DNA of 64,000 nt from Guyparkeria sp. SCN-R1 (GCF_003932495.1 NZ_QZMT01000003.1:62001-126000), one strand, 5' to 3'; numbered from the stretch's first letter, positions 44,893 to 54,466 are shown. Made by a program: numbers and translations. Notes: a model not told the origin generated them from the sequence alone.

Positions 44893-45876
44893 TCAGTGGT
44901 CGCGCTGAACGCTGATGTCCGCCAGGGCGGCCATCGCTCGGGAATAGTCACTGTCGGGCAGAACCCCCAGTGCCTGCTTGGCCGCATCGGCCTCGCGTTC
45001 AGCGAGCGCCGAAGTATACGAGAGTGCGTCGGTCCGTTCAACTACTTCGAGCACCTCGTCGATCCGATCGGCCGACTGCGACTCGATCGCCTCGCGCACC
45101 AACTCGGCGCTGGCCGCGTCCGCCCGCGCCATGGCGATGATCAGGGGCAGGGTGGGCTTGCCCTCGGCGAGGTCGTCACCGACGTGTTTGCCGGTCTGCG
45201 CCTCGTCGCCGCGGTAGTCGAGTACGTCGTCGATCAGCTGGAAGGCCACACCCAGTCGATAGCCGTAGTCGCCCAGCGCCCGCTCGGTGACCTCGTCGCG
45301 GTCGTCGAGCACGGCGGCGAGACGGCAAGCGGCCTCGAACAGGGTGGCCGTCTTGCGCCCGATCACGTCCATGTACAGCGCCTCGGAGACCGTCGCGTCG
45401 CCGATGTTCATCAGCTGCATCACCTCGCCCTCGGCGATGCGGTTGGTGGCATCGGCAAGAATGCTCATCACGCGCGGTCGCTCGACCTCGACCATCATCT
45501 GGAAGGCGCGCGAGTAGAGGAAATCGCCGGTGAGCACCGAGGCGGCGTTGCCGAAGCGGGCATTGGCGGTATCGCGGCCACGCCGCAGCGTCGACTCGTC
45601 GACCACGTCGTCGTGCAGCAGGGTCGCGGTGTGAATGAACTCCACCACGGCCGCCATCTGCGCCGAACCCGGCAGGTCCGCCCCCTCGCCGCGCAATGCC
45701 CGACTGGCGAGCATGTGCAGCAACGGGCGGAAGCGCTTGCCGCCGGAGTGGACGATGTAGCTGCCCAGCTGGTTGATCAGGGCGACGTCCGAGCCGAGCC
45801 GATGCATGATCACGCGGTCGACGGCCTGCATGTCGTCGGCCATCAATGCGCGGATCTCGTTCAACTGCATGCTCAT
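44893..45876 (-). CDS. ispB: octaprenyl diphosphate synthase
   Basis: A 327-residue trans-prenyltransferase with the first Asp-rich motif L-L-H-D-D-V-V-D (near 87-94) and the second L-I-D-D-V-L-D-Y (near 216). It makes the side chain of ubiquinone from IPP and FPP. It lies just before tRNA-Pro, 75 bp after batD on the same strand, so it may be at the end of that operon or have its own promoter. Chain length is inferred from the family. Confidence 0.93.
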   Translation of the reverse strand: MSMQLNEIRALMADDMQAVDRVIMHRLGSDVALINQLGSYIVHSGGKRFRPLLHMLASRALRGEGADLPGSAQMAAVVEFIHTATLLHDDVVDESTLRRGRDTANARFGNAASVLTGDFLYSRAFQMMVEVERPRVMSILADATNRIAEGEVMQLMNIGDATVSEALYMDVIGRKTATLFEAACRLAAVLDDRDEVTERALGDYGYRLGVAFQLIDDVLDYRGDEAQTGKHVGDDLAEGKPTLPLIIAMARADAASAELVREAIESQSADRIDEVLEVVERTDALSYTSALAEREADAAKQALGVLPDSDYSRAMAALADISVQRDH

Positions 45877-45951
45877 CGTCTCGCTGTTCGCTCGGTAGTT
45901 GGGGATGCCCGACGGGCCGCCGCCAACCTTACACCAAGGCCCGGTAGGCGA

Positions 45952-47328
45952 CTACCGGAACCACCCAGCCGGCAGGGATCGGGCCAGGGTCTCGCGCGAC
46001 GCCCGGAATGCCTCCTCGTCGGCTTCGTCACCGGCAAAGCGCAGGCGCTCAAGGGTCGAACGCGCCTCCAGCCACTCCGTTGGTGCCCCGCGCGCCAGCA
46101 ACGCCGAGCGCACCGAGCTCACCATCGGCTGAGGCAAGGCGGCCAGCACGCGACCCAACCGCTCACGCAGGGCCTGCGGATCCGCGGCCGAGCGCAATTC
46201 CTGCTGGGCGCGGCGCCAGTCGCGGCGGGCACTCCACCAACGCCATCCCGCCCGAGCGATCAGCCCCAGCAGCACCAGGCCGACCAGACCGGCGAGCACC
46301 CAGGGCAAGGCGGCACGGATGGCATCGAGCCGCTGCTCGGCCGGCTCGGCCTGCCAACGGACCGTTTGGGCCTCGCTGCGAGCGAAACCGATCGTCGTTC
46401 CCGGCTTGTCGGCCGCCGGGTCGATGTAGGGCAGCTCGACTGCCGGCAAGCGGGCCTTGCGGGCGCCATCGCCGCCGCCCGTCACCGCCGGCAGGATCGA
46501 GAACCGCACCTCCCAGGCATCGGCCAACGGCCCCATCGATTCCGCCCGCGCCTGGTCGGGGGCCGGACGAATCGCCGGCTCGTCGATGCGCAGGCCCGTC
46601 GGGGCAATCAGCTGCGCCCGCAGCAGTTGCTCGAGCGCCTTCTCGGAGAGGCCCTCGCCGAACACCACGAAACGCCATTCACCCGGTTCGCCGGCAACCA
46701 GCTCACCGACCTGCATCTCCCGCAGTTCCAACGCCGGCGTAACCGGCAGGTATTCGGGCAGGTGGGCAGGCAACGGCTCGACCGCTAGGCGCCGGGCGAC
46801 CGGCACCCAGGCAAATTCACTCTGGGCCGTGCCGACCACATCGAAATCGATACGCTGGAATTCGAGCGTCACCTCGCCGCCACGCAGCGCCTGCACGGCC
46901 CAGCGGTAGTGACGCCGGACCACGCGCCGCCCGTCGATCTCGACGGTGTCCTGCGTCGCAGCCAGCACCTGCGTGTCGATACCCTGACCCTCCGGGCGAT
47001 GCACCTCCACGCCACGCAACTGCCGGGCCGGGTCGAGGATGGTCTGCGTGACCAGGAAAGTCTGGCGCTGCACCGGATCGATCGCGGCCACCTCGGTCTC
47101 GACGATCACCCCGCGCGGCGCACGCCCCGCGCCGTCCTGGCTGACCCGCTCGGTTATCGCCGGGAGCGGGTCGATCGGCCCCAGTTCCGCCTGTTCGGCA
47201 AAGCCGTCACGGTCCCGATCGCGATCCGGTCGCGGGATGTCCGCGATAGCCGGTAGCGTTCCGCCCACGGCGAGCAGGGCCGCCAGCAATGGCGCCGAGA
47301 ACCGGCGTGCGATTCGCATTGCGCTCAT
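45952..47328 (-). CDS. batD: BatD-like oxygen-tolerance protein
   Basis: A 458-residue protein with a signal peptide (cut near A-I-A-D, residue 30), beta-sandwich periplasmic domains (about 60-360), one membrane helix (about 345-368) and a cytoplasmic tail. This is the BatD family, which partners with BatA/BatB von Willebrand proteins in the envelope. Its ATG at 47328 overlaps the batBC stop by ATGA. The N-terminus has a D-R-D-R-D-R-D-G calcium-site-like stretch just past the signal peptide. Shorter than many BatD proteins. Confidence 0.82.
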   Translation of the reverse strand: MSAMRIARRFSAPLLAALLAVGGTLPAIADIPRPDRDRDRDGFAEQAELGPIDPLPAITERVSQDGAGRAPRGVIVETEVAAIDPVQRQTFLVTQTILDPARQLRGVEVHRPEGQGIDTQVLAATQDTVEIDGRRVVRRHYRWAVQALRGGEVTLEFQRIDFDVVGTAQSEFAWVPVARRLAVEPLPAHLPEYLPVTPALELREMQVGELVAGEPGEWRFVVFGEGLSEKALEQLLRAQLIAPTGLRIDEPAIRPAPDQARAESMGPLADAWEVRFSILPAVTGGGDGARKARLPAVELPYIDPAADKPGTTIGFARSEAQTVRWQAEPAEQRLDAIRAALPWVLAGLVGLVLLGLIARAGWRWWSARRDWRRAQQELRSAADPQALRERLGRVLAALPQPMVSSVRSALLARGAPTEWLEARSTLERLRFAGDEADEEAFRASRETLARSLPAGWFR

Positions 47329-49163
47329 TGCCCTGCCTCCGTCTCGTCACCGGCCAGTCCCTGACGGACCACCGACTTGTAGGGCTGCTGGCGGAGCAGG
47401 CCGTCGATCGGCGGGACAGGGCGATCCTCGATGCGCTCGAGCTTTTTGCGCGCGCCACCGAGCAGGCCCTCGTCGAGCGCGAAGGCCTCGCCCTCATCCG
47501 GTGCCTGATCGGCCACCGCACCGCCCTGGCCGCTGCCCTCGGCCTCGAGCATCTCCTCGGCCATTTCCGCACCGTCGTCCTCGACGATCTCGCGGCGCAG
47601 CTGCGATTCGTAACCCTGGAATTCCGGCGTTGGCTCGAGGGACTCCTCCTGGGCCCCGCCGCGCAACGCCTCGACCAGATCCCGGTTGGTACGGGCATCG
47701 TCATGCTCCGGATCAATCCTCAGCGCGGCATCGAAGGCATCCACCGCCCCGCCATAACGACGGGCGAGCGTCAGGGCATTGCCCAGATTGAACAGCGCCA
47801 GCAACCGTTGCTGATCGGTGTCGGCCAACCAGGACGCCGCCTGCAGGCGCTCGACGGCGTGCGGGTAGTCGGCGCGACGAAACGCCGCCATCCCGCTGCC
47901 CAGACGGGCGTTGAATCCCGCCACGCGATCGAACTCGCTCTGCGCACGAGCAAACTCGCCGGCCTCGAATGCCTGCCAAGCCTGTTCGAGATGGGTCTCG
48001 CGCTCCGACTCGTCGATCAGCGGGGAGGCCCCGGCGATCGTGAACACCACCGGGGTGAACACGGCGAACAGCACTACCAGCCCAAACCGCCAGCCACGCC
48101 CCCGCCCGGGCGTCGCGCCCCACTCGAGCACCAGGTGGATGATCAACGCGACCATCGCCACCCACAGGGCCAGCACCGCCACCGAGCGATAGCCGTCGAC
48201 GGTCTCGGCCGAACGGGCAGGCGCGGGCAGGGCGTCGATACGTTCGCGCAGGAAGGCGACGTCGTCCTGCAACACGCCGGTCCGCCGCGCCTCGCCGCCG
48301 GCAAGCTCGGCCAGTTCGGTGACGCGCTCGAAGGCAGGCTCGGAAACGATCACCTCGTTGTCGTCATTGCGCCGCGGCTGGCCATCCTTGAACAAGGGCG
48401 TGCGCTCGCGCGCCATGCTCAGGGCGAACAGCGGAATGCCACGCTCGGCCAGGTCCTCGGCGCCCGCCAGAACGCGGCTGCCGAGCTCGCCGCCGAACTG
48501 TCGGCCGTCGGCCGAGGTCAGCCAGATCACCGCCCCGCCCTCCAGTGCCTGCATCTCGGCGGCCAGGGAGAAGGCTCGATCCGGGCGCGCGACCAGGCGA
48601 TCATCCACCAGGCCGGGCAGATGACCGGCGTAGAACTCAAGCAGGTTGGCATCCGGTCCCGGCGGCAGCATCACGCCGGCGGTATCCACCGAGCGCAACA
48701 GGCCCATGGGCCGCCCCGACTGCGACTCGGCCAGCAACTCGATCAGCAGCACCGCGCGCTCGATGCGGTTGGGTTCGACATCCCGGCCGGTCATGGCGGC
48801 GGTGCCGTCGACCACGAACAGCAGCGGGGCCCGGACCTCTTCCTGCGATTCGCGATCCTGCGCCACGCGCGGGTCGGCCAGTGCCAGGACGGCAAACAGC
48901 CAGAACAGCACCCACAACAGACGGGCGGCCAAGGCACCCCCCTTGCGACGACGCCCGCCACTGGTCGTGCCGGCAAAGGCCCAGTCGTGCAGTTCCGGGT
49001 CGGCGTAGGCATCCAGCCGAGCGCGCCGCTGTTGACGCCACAACGCCAACGCGAGCGGCAAGACGAGCAACCATAGCGCCTCCGGCCGGGCCAGCACGGG
49101 CCAGGTCTCGGCACCGAGCAACAGCTGCCAGAGGTCGATCAGGCTGTAGCGGGAACCGTCCAT
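47325..49163 (-). CDS. BatB-BatC fusion: VWA domain with TPR tail
   Basis: A 612-residue protein. Two N-terminal helices (about 28-42 and 80-97), a von Willebrand A domain (about 110-310), a helix pair (about 335-385) and TPR repeats (about 400-500) with an acidic C-terminal tail. The MIDAS motif is degenerate: D119-G-T-A-A123 where the consensus is DxSxS, so the usual metal contact is weakened. BatB and BatC are often separate genes; here they are joined. ATG at 49163 has GAGG close upstream; GTG at 49169 is an alternative. The stop overlaps batD (ATGA). Confidence 0.85.
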   Translation of the reverse strand: MDGSRYSLIDLWQLLLGAETWPVLARPEALWLLVLPLALALWRQQRRARLDAYADPELHDWAFAGTTSGGRRRKGGALAARLLWVLFWLFAVLALADPRVAQDRESQEEVRAPLLFVVDGTAAMTGRDVEPNRIERAVLLIELLAESQSGRPMGLLRSVDTAGVMLPPGPDANLLEFYAGHLPGLVDDRLVARPDRAFSLAAEMQALEGGAVIWLTSADGRQFGGELGSRVLAGAEDLAERGIPLFALSMARERTPLFKDGQPRRNDDNEVIVSEPAFERVTELAELAGGEARRTGVLQDDVAFLRERIDALPAPARSAETVDGYRSVAVLALWVAMVALIIHLVLEWGATPGRGRGWRFGLVVLFAVFTPVVFTIAGASPLIDESERETHLEQAWQAFEAGEFARAQSEFDRVAGFNARLGSGMAAFRRADYPHAVERLQAASWLADTDQQRLLALFNLGNALTLARRYGGAVDAFDAALRIDPEHDDARTNRDLVEALRGGAQEESLEPTPEFQGYESQLRREIVEDDGAEMAEEMLEAEGSGQGGAVADQAPDEGEAFALDEGLLGGARKKLERIEDRPVPPIDGLLRQQPYKSVVRQGLAGDETEAGQ

Positions 49164-49170
49164 TCGCACC

Positions 49171-50127
49171 TCAGGCCGTCAACCGGACTTTCAGGAACTG
49201 GGCGACGAGCAGCACGGCAAGCCCCAGTGCCAGGAACCAGCCCAGCAGGGAATGACGCTCCCGGCGGGTGTCCTGGGCCTCCGCCTTCGGCTCGTGCCGC
49301 TCGATGACGTCGGTAACCGACAGCAGGGCCTCGCGATCACCGGCGGCAATCGCCTCGCCACCGGACAGTCGTGCCAGATCCTCAAGGGTCGGGTCACCGC
49401 TTGCCGGGCCGGCACCGCCGGGGGCGAGATTGATGGTGAACAGCTCGATGTTCTCGGCGCGCGCCAGGGTCAGGGCCTCGGCCGGGCTCATCTCGCCGCC
49501 GGTATTGACCCCATCAGTCCAGACCAGCAACTGCGGTGGCGCCTCGCCACGCTCGCGGCGCTCGGCGATCGATTCCATCGCCACGGCCAGGCCGTCGCCC
49601 AGCGCGGTGGCGCTGCCGTCGAGACCCGGTTCGAGCTGCTCGATCCAGAAACGCAGCGCGCCGTGATCGTCGGTCTCGGGCACCAGCGTGCCGGCCGAGT
49701 CGGTTACCACCATCAGGGAAAAGCGATCCTGCGGGTGGGCGGCGATGAATGCGTCCAGTGCCTCGCGCATCACGCCCATGCGCGAGACCGGCTGCCCCTC
49801 GGCGTCGCGGAAATCGCGGGTCGACATGCTGGGACTGGCGTCCACCAGCAGCACGATCGACCGGGCCGGCTCGTCGACCTGCAGCGACTCGCCCACCCAG
49901 ACCGGGCGGGCCAGCGCCACGACCAGGCTGGCCAACGCGAGCAACAGCAGGGCCAGCAACCAGCGCTGCCCGCCACGGGGGCCACCCTCGGCCGGATCGC
50001 GCCCAAGCGCCGGATGGCGCAACAGGCGCGAGGGTGCGCGATCACGCACCCGGCGCGCCCAGGCCGGGTAAATCAGCGGCAGGGCGACCAGCAGCAACAA
50101 GACCCAGGGCGAATCGAAGCCGATCAT
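49171..50127 (-). CDS. batA: BatA-like VWA membrane protein
   Basis: A 318-residue protein: N-terminal helices (about 8-24 and 56-74), a von Willebrand A domain (about 90-285) with a perfect MIDAS motif D96-A-S-P-S100, and a C-terminal helix (about 292-312). BatA and BatB form a complex in the membrane tied to MoxR. The ATG at 50127 overlaps the DUF4381 stop by ATGA. Unlike its downstream partner it can bind metal. Confidence 0.88.
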   Translation of the reverse strand: MIGFDSPWVLLLLVALPLIYPAWARRVRDRAPSRLLRHPALGRDPAEGGPRGGQRWLLALLLLALASLVVALARPVWVGESLQVDEPARSIVLLVDASPSMSTRDFRDAEGQPVSRMGVMREALDAFIAAHPQDRFSLMVVTDSAGTLVPETDDHGALRFWIEQLEPGLDGSATALGDGLAVAMESIAERRERGEAPPQLLVWTDGVNTGGEMSPAEALTLARAENIELFTINLAPGGAGPASGDPTLEDLARLSGGEAIAAGDREALLSVTDVIERHEPKAEAQDTRRERHSLLGWFLALGLAVLLVAQFLKVRLTA

Positions 50128-50642
50128 GCCGTCGGCCTCCGCCACAGCGCGCGGCGCATCGCGCGCAGTCGTTCGACGACCGCCGTCCGCCAGGAGTCGG
50201 GGGCCGGCCTCGAATGTACCGACTGCCGACCGAAGCGGGCGTGATCGATCTCACGCACCCAGGCGGACCACGGCTCGGCCAGCCGCTCGCGCCACGGGGC
50301 CCGGCCGCCGTGCTGCCAACGGCCAATCGCCCGGATCACCTCATCCTGCAGCGCGCGCTCTCCGGCCGCATCGATGACGCGCGCCGACTGGCGCTCCAGC
50401 TGCCACAGGGCCCACCACAAACGCAGATCACCCCGATGGCGCCAGAGCCACCAGCCGGCCAGCAACAGTAGCGCGATGGCCACAACCATCAGCCACGCCA
50501 ACGAGCCCTCGTCGGCAGGCGCCGATGCATCGCCGGCACGTTGCACCAGCCAGGGAGCGGTGTAGATATCGACCAATCCCTCGGGCGCCTGCTCGGGCAG
50601 GCCGCCGCTGGGGTGCGCCCAATCGCGGTAGCCTTCACTCAT
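50124..50642 (-). CDS. DUF4381 membrane protein of the MoxR/Bat operon
   Basis: A 172-residue protein with one membrane helix (about 48-66) and a cytoplasmic tail. It matches the DUF4381 family, which lies between DUF58 and batA in MoxR operons. The N-terminal L-V-D-I-Y-T-A-P-W-L-V motif is seen. ATGA overlap at both ends (start 50642 with DUF58; stop with batA). Function unknown. Confidence 0.8.
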   Translation of the reverse strand: MSEGYRDWAHPSGGLPEQAPEGLVDIYTAPWLVQRAGDASAPADEGSLAWLMVVAIALLLLAGWWLWRHRGDLRLWWALWQLERQSARVIDAAGERALQDEVIRAIGRWQHGGRAPWRERLAEPWSAWVREIDHARFGRQSVHSRPAPDSWRTAVVERLRAMRRALWRRPTA

Positions 50643-51679
50643 GCCGCAGACCCCGCTGCACGCGCCAGGGCCACCGGGGCTTCGGCAAGCCACTCGGCCG
50701 GTTCGGCCTCGGCGGGCAACGCCAGGAAGGCCGCACCCAGTGCCTCGGCCGATTGTCGCCAGGCCTCCAGGCGTTCGTGCTGCCGGCTGGCGAATGCCTC
50801 GCGCCAGCGGCGATTGCCGGTATCCAGCCAGCGAGCCCGATTGCCCGCTTCGAACGCGACCAGTCCCAGGTCGGGCATATTGAGCTCGACCCGGTCGGCC
50901 ACCGAGACGAAAATCAGGTGATGGGCGGCGGCCAGCGGTGCCCAGTCGATGACCCGACCGGGACCGCTATCGGACAGGCAATCGGAGAAGACCATGACCA
51001 CCGAGCCGGCGGGGAGACGCTGCAAGAGGCGTTGGCGCAGACCCGGCCAGTCGACCGGTTGGGCCTCCTCGCAGGTCTCGCCGGCCGCCTCGGCCAGCTC
51101 GGCGAGGCGCTGCAGGATCGCCCCCTGACCGGTCACCGGCCCGGCGGCATGGTGACCGGGGCAAAGCTGCTCGCCGATGCCGTGGATCTCGACGGCCAGG
51201 TTCTGCCGTAGCGCACCGGCGGCGAAGGCATGGGCGGCGAGCAGTGCCTGGGTGAGCTTGAGCCGCCGACGGGTACCGAAGCGCATCGCGGCACCGCAGT
51301 CGACCACCAGGTGGGCCTGGCGCTGGGCCGGCTCGCGGTGCACCCGCACCACCGGCTCGTTGGCCCGTGCCGAGATGCGCCAGTCGATGCGGGCAGCCGG
51401 CTCGCCCGGCTGGTAGGCACGCAGTTGTTCGAAATCCAGCCCCTCGCCCAACCGGCGCGCGAGCTGGTCACCGGACAGACGGGTGGCCGTGGGGAAGCTT
51501 TCCTGCACCAAGGCGGGCAGGCGCTCTCCGTCCGCCCAGGCAACAGCGATCTCCTCGGTCGACGGGGCGACGCCAACCCGCGGGCCGGGCGCCTGATCGC
51601 GGGCCTGCCGACGGCCGATCGCGCCCCGCAGGGCGGCCGCCGCCCGGCCGATCAGTCCCTGAATCACGGTGTGGGTCAC
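50639..51679 (-). CDS. DUF58 protein
   Basis: A 346-residue soluble protein of the DUF58 family, with the block R-A-Y-Q-P-G-E-P-A-A-R-I-D-W-R near residue 88-102 and a VWA-like fold beyond. DUF58 proteins always travel with MoxR ATPases and may be their client or adaptor. GTG start at 51679 overlaps the moxR stop (GTGA). Confidence 0.88.
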   Translation of the reverse strand: MTHTVIQGLIGRAAAALRGAIGRRQARDQAPGPRVGVAPSTEEIAVAWADGERLPALVQESFPTATRLSGDQLARRLGEGLDFEQLRAYQPGEPAARIDWRISARANEPVVRVHREPAQRQAHLVVDCGAAMRFGTRRRLKLTQALLAAHAFAAGALRQNLAVEIHGIGEQLCPGHHAAGPVTGQGAILQRLAELAEAAGETCEEAQPVDWPGLRQRLLQRLPAGSVVMVFSDCLSDSGPGRVIDWAPLAAAHHLIFVSVADRVELNMPDLGLVAFEAGNRARWLDTGNRRWREAFASRQHERLEAWRQSAEALGAAFLALPAEAEPAEWLAEAPVALARAAGSAA

Positions 51680-52638
51680 GGCGCCGGGATCAGCTCGAGC
51701 AGGCGATCGATTACCGCGTCGCGGGTCAGGCCGCTGACCATGGCGCGCGGGCCGAGGATGATGCGGTGACGCAGGGCGTCGGCCGCCAGCTTGATCAGGT
51801 CGTCGGGGACGATGTAGTCACGCCCCTCCAGGTAGGCGGCGGCGCGGGCGGCCTGCACCCAGGCCAGCGCGCCACGCGGCGAGGCGCCGACCAACACCTG
51901 GTCGGCGAGATCCGGATCGAGCTCGCCGACCTTTCGGGTGCCCGCGACCACGTCGACCACCCAGTGCTGCAGGGCCTCGTCGCAACGCACCTGGCGCACC
52001 GAATCGCGCGCGGCCAGCACCTGATCGACGGTGATGTTCTTCGCCTCGCCCACCGGGTTGCTCCCGAGCGTGCCGTCGAGGGTGCGCTTGAGGATGTCAT
52101 ATTCGTCCTCGCGCTCGGGGTAGTCGAGCGACACGTGCAACATGAAGCGATCCATCTGCGCCTCGGGCAGCGGATAGGTGCCCGACTGCTCGAGCGGGTT
52201 CTGCGTGGCCATGACCAGGAACAGCTCGGGCAGATCACGGCTGTGACCGGCGACGGTGACCTGGCGCTCGGCCATCGCTTCGAGCAGCGCCGACTGCACC
52301 TTGGCCGGGGCGCGGTTGATCTCGTCGGCCAGCACGATCTCGTTGAACAGCGGGCCCGGCTCGAAGGTGAACTCGCGCGTCTCGGGGTGGTAGACCTCGT
52401 TGCCCAGCAGGTCCGCGGGCAGCAGGTCGGGGGTGAACTGGATGCGCTTGAAATTGGCGTGCACGCCCTCGGCCAGCGCCTTGATCGCGGTGGTCTTGGC
52501 CAGGCCCGGCAGGCCCTCGACCAGCAGGTGACCGCCGGTGAGCAGACCGATCAGGAGCCGGTCGACCAGCTCGGTCTGGCCGACGATGTAGTGCCCGAGG
52601 TGGGCGCGCAGGTTCTGGATGGGCATCTGTTCGGTCAT
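51676..52638 (-). CDS. moxR: MoxR-family AAA+ ATPase
   Basis: A 320-residue AAA+ ATPase with Walker A G42-L-P-G-L-A-K-T49, Walker B V-L-A-D-E-I-N (near 102) and sensor motifs (A-T-Q-N-P-L-E). MoxR proteins act as chaperones that help mature or insert metal in partner proteins bearing VWA domains. Here its ATG overlaps the stop of the ArsR-rhodanese gene by ATGA, an unusual partner, so production is tied to that regulator. Confidence 0.93.
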   Translation of the reverse strand: MTEQMPIQNLRAHLGHYIVGQTELVDRLLIGLLTGGHLLVEGLPGLAKTTAIKALAEGVHANFKRIQFTPDLLPADLLGNEVYHPETREFTFEPGPLFNEIVLADEINRAPAKVQSALLEAMAERQVTVAGHSRDLPELFLVMATQNPLEQSGTYPLPEAQMDRFMLHVSLDYPEREDEYDILKRTLDGTLGSNPVGEAKNITVDQVLAARDSVRQVRCDEALQHWVVDVVAGTRKVGELDPDLADQVLVGASPRGALAWVQAARAAAYLEGRDYIVPDDLIKLAADALRHRIILGPRAMVSGLTRDAVIDRLLELIPAP

Positions 52639-53336
52639 GGCTCGACTCGGCTTGTCCGCGGTTCGGTTTCGGTGTCGTCAATGCTGGTGGGCAGGCCGGC
52701 GAGCTTCCACTCCGGAAAGCCCGATTCCAGCCTCCGGGTTTGGAATCCCGCCTCGCGCAGGCGGGCGACCGCCTCGAAGGAAAAGGTGCAGTAAGGGCCG
52801 CGGCAGTAGGCGATCACCTCGCGCTCGGGGTCGAGCTCGGCCATGCGCCGCTCGAGGTCCCTGACCGAGACGTTGATCGCCCCGGGGATGTGGCCCGCCT
52901 CGTATTCCTCTTCCGGGCGCACGTCGATCAGCGTGACCAGCCCCTTGCGACAGCGCTCGATCAGCTCCTCGGCGGAAACCGGCTCGAGCGCGTCCTTCTG
53001 GTGCAGGTGGGCGTCGACCATCTGGCGCACCTCGGCCAGGTGCCGCTCGCCGACGCGGCGGAACACGTCCAGCAGTTCGACCACGTCATCGGCGGCAATG
53101 GAATAGATCACCTGCTTGCCCTCGCGGCGGGCGGTCACCAGCCCCGCCTGCTGCATGCGCTGCAGGTGCTGGGAGGTGTTGGCCACGGAGAGCCCGGCGA
53201 CCCGCGCCAGCCCATCGACCGAGCGCTCGCCCTGCGCCAGGTGCTCGAGCAACTCCAGCCGACGGCCGTTGGAGAGCACCTTGCCCAGCCGGGCGAACTG
53301 GTCGTTGAGATCCTGCTTGAATCGTTGTGTCGTCAC
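52635..53336 (-). CDS. ArsR-family regulator fused to a rhodanese domain
   Basis: A 233-residue protein. The N-terminal winged helix (about 8-95) has the ArsR recognition helix S-V-A-N-T-S-Q-H-L-Q-R-M (50-61). The C-terminal rhodanese domain (about 120-225) has C178-R-G-P-Y-C183. There is no cysteine in the DNA-binding half, unlike SqrR/BigR; the only others are C129 in the linker and C183. So the rhodanese cysteines are the likely sensors of sulfane sulfur. GTG start at 53336 with GAGAGG upstream; the longer frame is not used. It lies 20 bp after yeeE and overlaps moxR by ATGA. It likely binds the palindromes at 54604-54677. Confidence 0.9.
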   Translation of the reverse strand: MTTQRFKQDLNDQFARLGKVLSNGRRLELLEHLAQGERSVDGLARVAGLSVANTSQHLQRMQQAGLVTARREGKQVIYSIAADDVVELLDVFRRVGERHLAEVRQMVDAHLHQKDALEPVSAEELIERCRKGLVTLIDVRPEEEYEAGHIPGAINVSVRDLERRMAELDPEREVIAYCRGPYCTFSFEAVARLREAGFQTRRLESGFPEWKLAGLPTSIDDTETEPRTSRVEP

Positions 53337-53356
53337 CTGGTCCTCTCTCGGGATGA

Positions 53357-54466
53357 TCACCCGGCGCAGCCGGCATCGGCGCGGCGGCGCTGGATACGAA
53401 GCGTAATCCAAGCGCCCAGCATGATCGCTGCGATCGACAGCATCGAGCCCAGCGCCAGGGTGGACAGGCCGGTCAGGCCGTGACCGACCGTGCAGCCCAT
53501 CGCCAGCACGGCGCCGACCCCGACCATCGCCGCGCCGATCACCGTGCGCAGCCATTCCCCGATCGCCCGCGGCGCCGAGAACTGCACATCGCGCCGCAGC
53601 AGGGCGCTGACGAGGCTGCCAAGGAACACGCCGACCACCGCCACCACGCCGAAGGTGATCGTGGAGCTGTTGTCGACATTCTGCAGGAAATACACCACGT
53701 CACCCAGCGGCGCACTGAAGGTGAACGACTGCGTGCCCAGGCCCTCCTGCGGCATCGTTTGCATCATCGAGGCCATGTCCGCGGCCTGGCCGGGCGCACC
53801 ACCGGTGACCCAGAACCCCAGCCCGACCGCCGTGCCGAGCAGCAGCACGCCGAACCAGGCCAGGCCGTTGCCGCCCAGCGGCAGCCAGCGCCAGCTCACC
53901 GCCAGCAACAGCGCCGCCAGCGCAGCGGCAATCAGACCGTAGACGATGGCGCCTCCACCGACCAAGGCGGCCAGGTCCTGGTGCGGGATGCCGATGGCCG
54001 TGAGATCGACGCTCAACGCCCCCACCCAGGGCAGGAAGGCGGTCTGGAACAGGCTGGTGCGCGTCATGGCGTAGGCCGCCACCGCCATCACCACGATGGC
54101 GACCAGCGCCTGCAGGCTGCCCTGCGAGGTCCGCACCAGGCTGCGCACCGGGCAGCCCCTGGCGAGCACCATGCCCGCACCGAACAGCAAGCCGCCGATC
54201 AGGTAGCGCCCCCAGGCGAAGTCGGCGGTGCGATAGGGCGGCCGGGTCTGGTCGAGATCGACGGCGGCGAACCACTGCACCAGCGTGGTCACCACGATGG
54301 CCACGCCGATCGCACCCAGGTAGACCGCCATGCGTCCGCCATCGCGCTCGCCCATGTAGGCGCTCATGCCGCCAAGCAGGCAGAAGCGTGTGAATTGTGC
54401 CGCGGCCCCGAACACCACGGAAAGCACCAGGACGTACAGCAGGTACTGGGAAATCGCCGGATCCAT
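53357..54466 (-). CDS. YeeE/YedE-family sulfur transporter
   Basis: A 369-residue membrane protein with about nine helices. Conserved cysteines C29 (F-C-L-L-G-G), C105 (A-R-G-C-P-V-R-S-L) and C325 (A-M-G-C-T-V-G-H-G) match the cysteine relay of thiosulfate-uptake protein TsuA. Substrate is probably thiosulfate or another sulfane sulfur species. GAGGG precedes the ATG at 54466. It is the first gene of the ArsR-rhodanese/MoxR run. No TusA gene is adjacent. Confidence 0.9.
   Translation of the reverse strand: MDPAISQYLLYVLVLSVVFGAAAQFTRFCLLGGMSAYMGERDGGRMAVYLGAIGVAIVVTTLVQWFAAVDLDQTRPPYRTADFAWGRYLIGGLLFGAGMVLARGCPVRSLVRTSQGSLQALVAIVVMAVAAYAMTRTSLFQTAFLPWVGALSVDLTAIGIPHQDLAALVGGGAIVYGLIAAALAALLLAVSWRWLPLGGNGLAWFGVLLLGTAVGLGFWVTGGAPGQAADMASMMQTMPQEGLGTQSFTFSAPLGDVVYFLQNVDNSSTITFGVVAVVGVFLGSLVSALLRRDVQFSAPRAIGEWLRTVIGAAMVGVGAVLAMGCTVGHGLTGLSTLALGSMLSIAAIMLGAWITLRIQRRRADAGCAG

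Noticed and set aside
44071-46788. A 905-codon open frame on the plus strand
   Set aside because: It runs antisense through tRNA-Pro, ispB and batD and has biased His/Arg/Gln composition typical of antisense frames in high-GC DNA.
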